Assembly (NCBI GenBank): GCA_023313575.1
Contig: JAJTTP010000005.1
Location: 1,550,001 to 1,614,000, forward strand
Source: Eutypella sp. D-1
Taxonomy: Eukaryota; Ascomycota; Sordariomycetes; Xylariales; Diatrypaceae
Length of the DNA: 64,000 bases
Reading direction: 5' to 3'
The translations under genes were made by a program, and so were the position numbers. A model generated the notes under the pieces. That model searched no databases and was not told the DNA's origin. It saw only the letters and a program-made list of their open reading frames with translations. Of the stretch, positions 35,091 to 46,613 are shown piece after piece. The stretch's first letter is position 1, and each line of letters begins with the position of its first letter.

Positions 35091-38000
35091 ATGTCATCCC
35101 CCCATTGGTATTCCGAGATGCAAACTACTAGAAAGCGTCAACATGAATTAGATGGATTGCAAGACGGCATTTCTGCGAAGCGTCCTGCGCCCAGACGATT
35201 CGAGGGTAGTAGTCCTGGGACCTTGGCCCAATCTAATGCGTTGGAGGTGGAGTTCTCGGAAGAAAGGCGTAGCTTTTCGTCACCCAGTGCAACGGGAATA
35301 ACATGTGACCCCGACGTACCGATGGCGGATGCAACAACTATAATTGACTCGTCTGATCGTGTCTGCTATGGTGCTGTAGGTTTCATCCCTTTTCACCCAC
35401 CCGATACTACGGAATATGGTCTCTGGCAATTTACTACCGTGGAGAAGCCATTCTGCATTCTAGCGCATTTTGAAGTAAAATCCACTGACCAGCTGTACTT
35501 ACAACAGCTTTGTAACTCGAAGGCCCAGATCCTATCCAGGGAAATTCGAATAAAGAATGTTCCACAAGGCGGCCTTCATATGTTCAGAGTCGTTTATCGC
35601 AGGAATTGCTACTGCTTAGTTGATCTTGACGACGACGCCAGCGACTTTGCAGTGGTAGATCTCGTCACTGCGGTCTGCCTGGACTCACTACTTCAGTTCT
35701 CTTCTTTATCATTGGCCGCCGTGGCTTCGTTCTCAGAACTCCCCATCGTTCCCTCAGTGAAATCGCGTAAGAAACCCATTATCGACATCACCGTCAACAT
35801 ATCTGGACCGAAGCATCTTGCAGAGGAGGTTGGAGAGGTTATTGCGGCAGCTTCAGGTTACTTACAGCATCCTCTCCTTCTGAATCCCGGGACAGTATAC
35901 ATAAACCCTCATTATCTCTATCCAGAAGATCAAGTGACAGATCTTAGTCACCTCATCGGCCCGGTGAAAGTGGACACACTAGCTACACGTGTTTCGCGAG
36001 AGGTCGAGACCATATTAGACTCGCTCGATGGCGAATCTGGCCTTCGGTCTCTGCAAGATACCACGCAAAATGGGCAGGATATAATTTCTGCGATAAGCCC
36101 GCAATTGCTGAACACTCAACTACAGAGGTCAGTGATTCCGCAATGCCCCGCTACCAGTCGATTAACAAAGACATGTATAATGTAGTCACCAGATTGATGG
36201 CATTAAGTTCATCATAGACAAGGAGAATCCAAACATATGCGAGTCAATTATCTTCGGCCTTATATGTCTCGTTGAAAAGCAGTCTGTATACCTAAATTTA
36301 CCACTAGATCGCTCTTTTCTGACGCATCCATTTAGCCCTCCTTCTGTACGGCCAGGCTCGTGTCTGGGCGGAATTCTCGCTGATGTTATGGGTCTCGGAA
36401 AGACCCTGACAACTCTCAGTGCAGTGGCATACACAAAGCAGGCAGCGTCAGAGCTTGCAAGCCCCAAATTCAATGCCAGCGACGCCTCATCAATAGTGAA
36501 AGCAACACTAGTCGTGCTTCCTTCAAAGCGTTGGTTTCTCTGTTCCCTCTCCAGGAGCTTCTAGTTTCGGATCATTGCTAACTTCTCCAAGAGGTACTGG
36601 ATGTGTGGGAATCAGAGGTCAAGCGGTGAGTTGCCTAAGAGTCGCAGTGGGACCCGTGATCTAATTCATAATATATACAAGACGTTTTAAACCCAAGACG
36701 CTCGTTGTCGCCAAATTTCACGGCGAGGGGCGTGCAAAATCTCCTGACTTGCTTGTGGAATGCGATATCCTTCTCACCACATACCATACGCTCGCTGCGG
36801 ACTGGAAAGGGCGAAAGGTCCTGCAGAAAATCAATTGGTTCCGAGTTATTTTAGATGAAGGTGAGTTACTTCAATCCACGATAATGGTCAGGGTGATCCC
36901 CTGGCTTACTTACAAACTCCTCAACGAAACAAACCCTAATTTCCAATAGCACATTGGATCCGGAACCAATCCACGACGTTGTTCAAATCCTGCCAGAGTC
37001 TTCGGACCGAGCGGCGATGGTGCTTGACCGGAACACCAATTCAGAATAGTATGGATGATCTAAGGTCACTTCTGAAGTTTCTTCGCTTCGAACCGTTCTC
37101 GAAGGCGCAGTATTTCGAGGAGCATATCATGAAACCCATCTGCTCTGAATCAGATGATTCGTTTAGAAACCTCAGATCACTCATGCGAGTAATTTGTATC
37201 CGCCGAACCGAAGCGCAATTGAACCTGCTCCCTTTGGCCACAGAAATTGTGCCTGTGGTTCCGAGTACAGAGGAAACAACAATGTACGAAACTATCCTGA
37301 GAGATTGTCAGCACAAACTCCAGAACTAAACAGTTTAGTGTGTTGTTCACCACGATTATGAAACTTCGCAGACTCTGCAACCACGGGACTATTTCTCTAC
37401 CTGAGTCTGAGTTGACTGCAGACGCACAGCCTGGAAAGCATCCAAGATCGAGAAAAATACCTTCAGGAATTGGCGCAGATACCGCCTGTGAACTATGTAG
37501 TATCGATGGAAACAACTCCAATTCTCTACTGGAGGGGCTAAATGCCTGCTCATTGTGCGGTCGATGGTTGGCTCTAGACGTTGCTACATTGGAGGACCCA
37601 ATAGGGAAACCATCGCGATCGCCCTGCCCGAGATCACCGACTGATGCTTCACTTAGATTGTCCCCCGCCAGATTTGAGAATGGGATGTCGTCGAAACTTC
37701 TGCGGGTAACCAATAATATATGCAATTTATCTGTGGGCTGTGATACGAAAAGGTGAATCTATATGGCCATATCATTATCAATCATGAGTATTGGAATGAC
37801 TAAAGATATCTAGCATCGTTTTTACCTCTTGGCGATTAACCACCGACATTCTCACGACAATGCTCTCTGCGAGAGGTATTTCCTCTCTTCAGGTCGACGG
37901 GCGGATACCCCTCGCGGACCGTTCCGCGATACTGTCAAAGTTCCGTGATGATCCGGCAATATCAGTGCTCTTGCTGTCTATTTATTCAGGATCCGTCGGG

Positions 38001-38373
38001 TACCTCAATCACCTCGTTCCTTGATTAGTCTTGGCAGCATTCTGACACTCATACAGGCTCACTTTAACCAATGCCAACCACATCCACATTGTTGAGCCAC
38101 AATGGAATCCGACGACAGAGATGCAGGCGATCGCGAGGGCTTTCAGAATTGGTCAAACCCGTCAAGTTACAGTTTTCAAATACGTGACGCAGAATACCGT
38201 AGAGATGGTACAGCCAACCCATCATGTACTGTCCTCGAGTATGCTACTAACCAGCACATTCCTAGAACATCGCGAAAAGGCAGGAACGAAAGATTCGACT
38301 CGCAAAGATTTCACTGGGCGATTCCGCAAATGAGAATACGAACGAGGGTCTTGATGTTCGTATCACATGCTAA
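35091..38373 (+). pseudogene. SNF2 helicase, Rad5/SMARCA3-like, one frameshift
   Basis: Exons inferred by phase are 35091-36127, 36186-36529, 36592-36625, 36682-36860, 36950 to about 37752 (containing a frameshift), 37814-37999, 38057-38207 and from 38266. After an N-terminal region typical of fungal SMARCA3-like proteins come GGILADVMGLGKT (Walker A), LLTTYHTL, VILDEAHWIRN (DEAH, split by an intron), CLTGTPIQN, MKLRRLCNHG, IVFTSW, IHIVEPQWNP and AIARAFRIGQTRQV, in order. Between HKLQN (stop TAA at 37327-37329) and SVLFTTIMKLRR the frame shifts by one. The end is uncertain: a TAA at 38371 or, via another splice, a DLKFILD tail near 38455. These ATPases move nucleosomes or remodel stalled forks. 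The copy is divergent from the NLR gene. Confidence 0.8.
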
Positions 38374-38797
38374 TTGGCAGCTGTTCTTAATATGCTAATG
38401 TGATTACTTCCAGGACTTGAAGTTCATTCTCGATTACTCCCCAGCGGAAAGACGCTAAAATAGGGGGTATAGGGGGCTGCCCCACGCTTACGTTGAGGCT
38501 TACATTGAGCCGTGTCGCACTAAAAACAGCCTAGAACTAGATAGGAACCAGACTGGGCTAGGCCAGACACTGACAGGCGCCGGACAGGGTTAACTAGCTA
38601 TGTAGTGGAGCCACCCCTGCCACGTTCAGTTCGTGTGGTTTGGATCCAGCGGGGATGGCGGTATGACGGAACTCGCTCATTTACGCTTTGTATTTCACTG
38701 GTTATTTTAATATATACTCGCTAGAGTGTAGACCTATTATTTAGTTCTACTTGAGAGCTCTAGGGTATCAGATGCATTAACACTTCTTATCCACCAA
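38374..38797. other. Convergent intergenic region
   Basis: Lies between the end of the first SNF2 gene and the end of the third HET gene. The possible last SNF2 exon (DLKFILDYSPAERR, about 38414-38458) falls here. Nothing else is seen. Confidence 0.5.
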
Positions 38798-40627
38798 CTA
38801 GCCGAAAAGGCCTTCGAGGAAATTCCACACCCGGCCATCACCTTTCAGTATCGACCAGAGAGGGTGCATATTATCTCCATCCTTCATGTGCGAGTAGAGC
38901 CAAGTACATATCCCAACCCGACACCAATGTAGGGCACCCCGTTCTTCCCGCTGAAAGAGAATTATTCCACTACAGAAAACCTCCCCGTTAAAGGTACACT
39001 CACCCAGCAAGAAAACCACGAGAGGTTGCATGTGGGATTGTTCTGACATCCAAGCCGCCAACTGGTGCGATGACTCAACATTCATAGTATCAAGTCCAGG
39101 CGGCGGCGGATCGAGATGCGTCCCCCGATCCAGCGAGATCATGTGGATTGACTGATCAGTGCAGCCGTGCATCCTCCAGAGCGATTGTTTGATCTTCTTG
39201 GCATGTTCAGACTGGTCGGCATCCCGCCAGGCCTTCCGCAGGACGTCAAAGGCACAGGCTCGCCCCGATATGTAGGCCCACAGATTATCTCCGACCTTCT
39301 GGGTGGACAATTCGCACAGGGCACGAGGGGAAATCTTGATGTTGATGTCGACCCTGTTTCCACTGTCCCATCCGAACATGTCCCCCCGCTCCACCATCCA
39401 CGGTATCCTCGAGCTTCCCTGCACCCGCCAGCCTTTGCCCACGGCTGGTGCCTCGAGATGGACGTGCATCTGACTAAGTACAGGGTAAGTGCGGAGAATA
39501 GCGGCTCCGAATTCATCCTCGAGTTCCTGGAGCGTGTACTTGTGGCTGGAGTTGGGATGCAGCGCGCTACCGACGCGGAAGTTAGTGCCTAGGGTCTGCA
39601 TGATACCGTATACGCGGTCGAGTTCGTTGGTCGGGTTGCGGTTGTATGAGACGCCAAGCAATCCCATGGGGTTGTTGCAAAACAAGGCAGCTAGGCCGGT
39701 CGTGTGGACCAGGTCCATCAACTGGGACAACGCAGGTGTAGCGCGGGGAGTCCTGGTGCGTTCAGACCACAGTATGATGTCGTAAGTGAGCTTGAAAAGA
39801 TAGTTGAGGGTACAGCTCCTAACTACGACCTTGCTTGCATCGCATATCACGCGTCCGTCTCGGGAGAGTATGATGGCATTGTTGCACAGATAGCCCTCTT
39901 GTAAAGTCCAGAGAGACTTGAACCACGGGTCATCTGTCAAGTCTCGCATGGCTTGGATCGCTAGCAACATCCAGTGGTGGCCGTCCCAAGAGATGGCGCG
40001 GCTATAAGACTCTCGTTGCAACCCGGCCACCGCCACGCTCAGATCGTTGAAGAGCGAGTCCAGCCAGTCGTAGGAAAGATAGCTCAGCCAGACATACAAA
40101 TATGTAGCGTTTTAGAAGATCCGAGCTTGCCTACCTATCTCGGCCATCTGGACTGGGCATGAGCGCTGGTCGATGCAGGCGATATCAAGCCAGAGGAATT
40201 CATAGACTGTGCGGTGTCTCTCGAGCCAGCGCAGCAGCGGTCTCACGAGCCAACTGGCCGGCGTTTTGCGCAGGGCTCTTGAACTCTTGATGTAGTCGAA
40301 TTCAAAGAACCGCTCACCCGTTCGCATAGTCTCGTAAACTGTGTGTTGGAACTCGTCGACGCTGAAATGAATGTCCGGGTCTACACGTGGTATGCACCAG
40401 GGAACGCCCCGCACCGGTAAGCTACGCACGTGCGGTTTCGCATCTTGACTTCTCAACTGGTATCTCCCCCATGTGTAAGATATTGCGATATACAGGGGGT
40501 TTTCTACGCCTCCGTAACGGTTACCAGGTGCCCATTTGTGTGAGGTCATGGACGGGACGTGGAGCAATCGCCGAGGCCACGACGACTCATTGTCAAATTC
40601 AGGGTGATCATCATACAAGCCAACCAT
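38798..40627 (-). pseudogene. HET-domain protein, single exon with one in-frame TAA
   Basis: One continuous frame of 610 codons is broken only by a TAA at 40112-40114. Before it lie ISYTWGRYQ and FLWLDIACIDQ, ending QARIF; after it the same frame resumes at once with NATYLYVWLSYLS, exactly as in intact HET proteins where Gln usually sits at the stop position. A third HET block, LWTLQEGYL, and about 330 more residues follow to the C-terminus. No acceptor AG is placed to remove the stop by splicing. The truncated product would be 171 residues. The gene belongs to the larger HET subgroup with a YTWG-type first block. It lies tail to tail with the first SNF2 gene and is followed on the same strand by the second SNF2 gene. 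Confidence 0.85.
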
Positions 40628-41471
40628 TTATAAAGCACAGTTTGGGGGCTTTCTTGAAGGTCCCGAGCGAACAGAGAAAGAGATGCTGTAAGGTTCTGGC
40701 TAAGCACAGACTTTGCCAGCCAGGTCAGGCATTAAAATAGGCATGGATTGGCTGATCAAGACACGTCCAAGCCTTTTTCTAGGTGTATTCGTTGCGCTGA
40801 GCCAATTACAACATCAGTAAGAGTGGATGCAATTGTACCTATCGATGGCATTGCTTCGCTTCAGCCCAATGCATCATGTCCGCTCTTCAATCATTCACCC
40901 CCACGATCACTGGACGATTACAATTAATCAGCTTGGTTCAATAATAGTACTGGAGTAAATATTGTTTAATCAACGTGCACAGGTCCTACTGAAGCTCGGT
41001 ATGATCACCCAGTGTCGTTTCATAGGCATTATCCCAGAACTCTCCCCACACGTGGCAACCTATCGAACTTGAGATCCGGGGGATGCTTGGACACGCGAAG
41101 GGGCCGATATAAAAACACCGAAAATGCAAAACAGTAGCCGGGTAGATTTATGTAGTATGCGATCATTCATTATGCCAGTATATATCTGGAAGGACGGGAA
41201 TATGAATTTCATGCTATATTTAGAGGATATGTAATGGGTGATGCAAGCCATTCCTCATGTTCTTTTCTACTTAGCTATGAGTTTTGTTCGCAATCGAATA
41301 GGTGGCTTGTCTGTAGGCAGCCTCTACCTATATATATGATGTAGCAAGAAGCATCACCCTGGTGTACGCACTATATATATGTGGAAGAATGAGGCGATAC
41401 ATGCAATGTAGTGTCGTATGTATTGACCTTCACTATATACAGCTTGCGCGCATCTGAGCTCATTTCTCATA
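40628..41471. other. Intergenic, HET promoter and SNF2 3' flank
   Basis: No gene is supported. Confidence 0.6.
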
Positions 41472-44400
41472 TCACGTCCCGTCATCATCCGCCCAAGCTA
41501 TCCGGACCCTCCGTTTCTTGGAAGGCGCCTCAGCGGTAGAGCCAGCGCCGCTTGGCACTTCAGGGGAGTCATTCCTGTCATCACGCGCAGATGGTGAAGA
41601 TATTGAAGCAGCCGCGGGGCTAAGCGGGCGTTTAAGCCCCCCTTTACCGGCGAGCTTGGAAGTTTTCAGGGCGTCGGGCGTCGGGATGCCAACATTATTT
41701 GTCTCCCTGGTGAACTTGCCTACACTATTGTTGCCTAGGTCCCTCCTTTGGGTATGAGCTTTAGCCTCGGGACTATCAGGCACGAGGAGGCCTTCGTCAG
41801 GGTGCATTTGACGTCCAAAGCCGCGCCCAAAAACGAATTGGGGAGTCTCTAGCTTGGCCGTCTGCGCGAGCCCATCGTTGTCAGCTTCCCTCTTGTCCAC
41901 TTGAACGTCATCGCCATCAAGGTCGTCCTCCATAGGTAGGATCTGCGCATTCAGGATCCACTCATAGAGAGGCCGATCGTCCAGGAGGCCGGAGACACGC
42001 CTATGCTCAGCGGGAGTCATATGATGGCGCCGATTCACGATGAGCTCCTCGATGGAGCCGCGCAGGACCAGGGTCTCTACCGTGACGGGCCTTTGCTGGG
42101 AGATGCGGCGTGCACGCCCCACGGCCTGTGCCTCAACCTGTGGGTTTAAGACTGGGCTGATGAAGTACACGCGCGACGCGCTGCGCATGTCTAGCCCGAA
42201 CGCCGCCTGGCTGATGTCCATCAACATCACCCGAAAGCGCGAGCCGGGCTCGTTGAACGTTGCAATGTACTGCGCTCTCCTCTCCGCCTTGAGGCCGGCG
42301 CGAGTGTAGATCAGGTGCTGAACTTGCAGCTGTAAGCATAAGGTTGTTAGCTGGTCCTATGCTATAAAAGGAGGATAGCAACTCAGATGGTACATCGCAA
42401 ACGAAACTTACAGTCTCAAGAACACCAGCGAGGTAGTACGCGATGTTGTTGTTATCGTAGAAAACGATGATCTGTTCTTCGTCCTGATACTTAATAATCT
42501 GGTCGATGAGGTACGACAGCTTCGCGGACGCCGTAGAGATGATCCGGGTTTTAGCCAGTGGTTCGGCGATCTCGATCTTACTGGCGACAGTGGTACTGGA
42601 TCCAGCCAAATTTGAATTTTGGTCGTCTGTTGAACCGAGGGGTATTGGATTGGCCAGTGACCCTGACTTCGGCTTAGCGTGGTGGTCATCACCGAGCGGT
42701 GTGTTTCCAGCTAGGGTTCCAGCTTGGGAGTCCTGTACTGTGGAACTCCCCGCCGCCTCCGCTGCTGCCGTGAGAGCCTGGGACCTCTCGGCCTTGCCTT
42801 GTGAGTCGAGGCGACCGCTGTCTATCATGAGTTGGAGTGAGGTAGGCGCATCGATGCAGGGGTTGAGATACTTCTGGAGTGCGAGGACCAGGCCGGCATC
42901 AGTACAGACAGGTTCATCAACCTCCCCCTTATCGTCAAGAGACCAGCCTTTCCCGTTGCCTCCTGGAAAGTGCTCGAGGTATATCGGCAATGCGTGGAAC
43001 TGATTGCTCACATCCTTCAGGCGGTTCTCAGCAGCGAGCTTTCCGAAATCAATGGCTTGCTTGAGAAGCTTTTCGTCTTCGGTGCTGATGAGGACCTCTT
43101 TCTTTTCCAGGAATTCCTCAGCGGTCTGGATAGCCTTTTTAATACTGTCTGCCGAGAAAAACACGCCACCAAAGAAGCTGGCCTGTCGCAAATTGTTGAC
43201 TAATTGAATGAGACTCTTTCGCTGACGGGGATGGAAGAAGTAGTCCATATCAGTCCGTTGGGATTGGACAGAATTGAAAATGATCACCATTGAGAAGAGG
43301 TTGAGAGACAGCTTGTCTTGGTAGGATCCGTCCAACACCACGATTCTTTCGTTCACCTGTGGTAGCATTTGACTCACATCTGCCAGGCGGTGACGAAGGA
43401 TTAATGAGTTAAGAGTCCCCTTCAGGCAATCTCGCCTATTGTGACCCTTGGAATGTTGTTTCTTGTTCATGACGTAAACGTTCCAATCCGCGACGGTATC
43501 ACCGGGCTCGTCTCTTGTATTGGACCATGGTCGAACTTTCAAATATTTTGCTGTCATATTACCGATGCGTTGGAGGTCTTCTCTTTCCTGCAGTATTACT
43601 GCATCCGACATTTGTTTGGCGTCACGATTGGATTCAGTTCGCGAATAATCCGTGTCCGCTAGGTCCTGATCCACGCCGTATAGGCCCCTGGACGGGGTAC
43701 CAGTCACTACCCAACGAGCGGCAATCTCGAGTCTATCGATGACACGCATGAGATCACTCCGGAAACCTGGGCCGTTCGAACCTAGCTTATGGCCTTCGTC
43801 AATGATACACCTCTTAAACCTGATGTGCTCAAGGGGGCAGTACGTGTTCACACATAAGTTGGTAAACGTGGACCGTCTCTCCTGCTGAATATGTTCGAAT
43901 CGAGTGTGGGAGAATATGATGATATCATAAGTAAGAAGAATTGTAACCTGGGGGATTTGCGTTCTGTTGTCCGTTATGACCAGAACATTCAGCCCGGTGG
44001 TATGTTTCTTGATCTCATTGCGCCACTGTGTGACCAGGTTGTTCGGTGCTATGATAAGAGTGCAGCTGCTAAGATAGACTTTCTTGGACTGGACTATCGT
44101 TCCAGTACGGCGAATACTCCTACGGGGCTCTAGAAGCGACTCGTCCTCGATCGTGTAGAAGGCACGGTTTTCCGGTCTCTCCAGAGTATCAATGCAGTTG
44201 GCATACTTGAGGCCAAATTGCGCATAGCAAGCTTCGAAGTACGGCCGCCAAGCAACGGAGTGTTTATTCGCTGTTGCTGCTGCGATATCCATAAGGCTCG
44301 CTTTCCCTGATCTTCGAAGGGTTTCAGCTACGAAAGGTTCGGGCGCCTTCGTTGGTTGATGCCTGGTGGCAAGGATCAACGCAAGGCATATCAGTGTCTT

Positions 44401-45246
44401 TCCCGTGCCCATCTCTTCGGCAAGGATGCCTCCACGGGGCGCGTCGTAGTAATTTGGCTCCCTCAATACCATCCCAGCCACAGTATCATAGTACCATGGT
44501 TTTCCGGACTGGTCTAGAGAAGGTCTAAGCCGGGGATCGACAAGTCTGCCGGGCTCCATCTCTCGCTGGAGCATCAACGCGGCCGAATCACATTGATAAA
44601 AATACAAAGTAGATTGAAGCCCATGTACCTTGCTGTTCATAATGGAATGCATCGCCTCGCGTATGTCTGGGTCTGACACCGTGCTAGGATCGGGTCTAGG
44701 CGAAGGCACGTTATTGAACATGTCTAGGAGAGATGCCTCGGCGCCATCATCTGTCGGCAGAACGGTAGTACCAAACATCGTCGGCTGCACTTGGTGGGCG
44801 GTGTGATACTGTCCGTTCCATGACTCTGAAGAGTAGTCCAGTAGAGGGAGTAGTCTTTGGATTGACTTTTTTAACTTGCCATCTTCGGTCCCATTGACAC
44901 GGCTTCTGGTAGTATCGCGAGGGAGTAGGTAAACCCGTACACGGCCGATAATTCCAGCCGGGGCTTTTATCGTGCAGAATGATAGCTCTATCCATTGCTT
45001 CTTCCACAACCTGTGAAATGGCTGTAGAATAGGAGTCCGTAGGAGCGCTTGCTGAAATGTGAGACTAAGGCGCAGCTTGGGATAAGAGCGAGATGACTCC
45101 GGGATGCTCTGGTCCTGCATGCGGGTGAAGAACAGCCAGCCCTGCGACACTGCCAGCATCCATATCTCTGGCGGGAGATCCGGGGTGTCAGACGGGATGT
45201 CCAGGCATCCGGCTGGAATATAGTTTCCGATCCATGATTCATCCAT
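41472..45246 (-). CDS. SNF2-family ATPase, divergent, intact
   Basis: Exons 42412-45246 and 41472-42329 join in phase over an 82-nt intron (GTAAGT...ACAG), giving 1230 residues. The start is the ATG at 45246 (MDESWIGNYI). The helicase core has Walker A GGILAEEMGTGKT (about 265-277), LIIAPNNLVTQW, DEGH in place of DEAH (about residue 480), VVTGTPSRGLYG, and after the intron VMLMDISQAAFGLDM and AVGRARRISQQRPV. A long insertion separates the two RecA lobes, as in Rad5/SHPRH-type SNF2 proteins. The tail is basic with a likely nuclear signal (KKRRVR). Its substrate is unknown. It closes the island with the NLR, the HET gene and another SNF2 gene, and is the only intact one of the four. Confidence 0.88.
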
Positions 45247-46613
45247 GTTTGTGATATGTTATATAGACCTGTGTAAGTTGTACTATATCGGCTTCAACGA
45301 TTCGACGACCTGTGACGGAGATGAAAAGCATATTCCTCTCTCTGCAGCAAACGGGGAGGATGTGAGATGTTAACAACTTGGAATGAAGTGCCCCGAGCAC
45401 ATAGGTACGTCCTTAAACATGCCCAGGCTGTCGGCTGGGCCATCTGGTTGGCTCAAGCTCAATAGGAGGTGTGGATCTACGTATATGAAACCTTAAGTGG
45501 GGAAAGCTCAGCCTGTCAGTCTGTCAGCCTGTGTTCGGATGCTTAGTAAATTCCGATTAACTGCATATGCATATCATCAAGATGCCGCTAAGCAGTCAGT
45601 CGCACCTGCCAGCCGGCCTAGCTACTTGCCCACCTACACCTTGATGCCGCCATGTACGTAACTCTAATGTTGGTATGTACGACATAATAACCTGGAAGCT
45701 ATTGGTGACTCTGCATCTTTCGTTTCGATTTTGCATCCTTTTCACTTGTAAACGTTCGAGTGGGCGAGCGCAAAGGGGTGCTGCATAATTCCGATGGTTA
45801 ATGCTGAGAAACGCCATCATATGCAGCTAACCAATGAAGCCAACTACAGGAAGGCCCTGGTATTAATCCAACCCCTTGCCTAATAGAAAACTGCACATGC
45901 AACACAATTATTACGAACATGCACAGACGTGTGAATTAGAACTACAAACCTCTAGAAGTTCATGCAAGGCAGCTAAGGCTTAATAGTAAAAGCCATTTCC
46001 ACTTAGCCAGCGAATATACAACGCAGACATATGTCTATATTTCTAGCCACACATATTATACAATAAGATTACTAGACACGTATAAGTTTAGATATATATA
46101 ATATATATACCGGGCAAGTCCTCCTAGGCCAGCCCACTAATTAGGTTGGTTATCAAAAAAAAGCGGGAAAATACCAGGCCGATCAGTCAAGGGTGCCCGT
46201 TTAGAAACAAATGACCCCGGGTATCGAAAAGCGCGGATAATCCCTCCGTTCCAGAATCCGTTTTGTTTCGCCCCCCAAAAAAGGAAGAAATGCCACGCCT
46301 CCCAAGTTCATAATAGCGTTAGAAGGAGACCGGGGTGGGCTAGGTTGCTGGGTATGTGGGGAGATGTGAAACCAGGGTATAATCAGGCAATTACCCAAGA
46401 CATTCCAACACATATCAGATTTTATCTGAGGCGTTATGTACGACAGTAAGCACCGATGTGAGTCAAGGACGTTGTAGGGAGGGAGAGGGGGGCAGTCCTC
46501 GTGTGATATATGATGCGGTTAGTGTTCGGTGAAAATGAATGTTCAGTATCGTAATCCCCCACAAAATATCAAAAGCGACCCAAAACCAACGTCATAGGGA
46601 AAGCTGCGTATAA
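45247..46613. other. Intergenic, island right border
   Basis: AT-rich DNA with no supported gene; the promoter of the second SNF2 gene lies at the left end. Confidence 0.55.
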
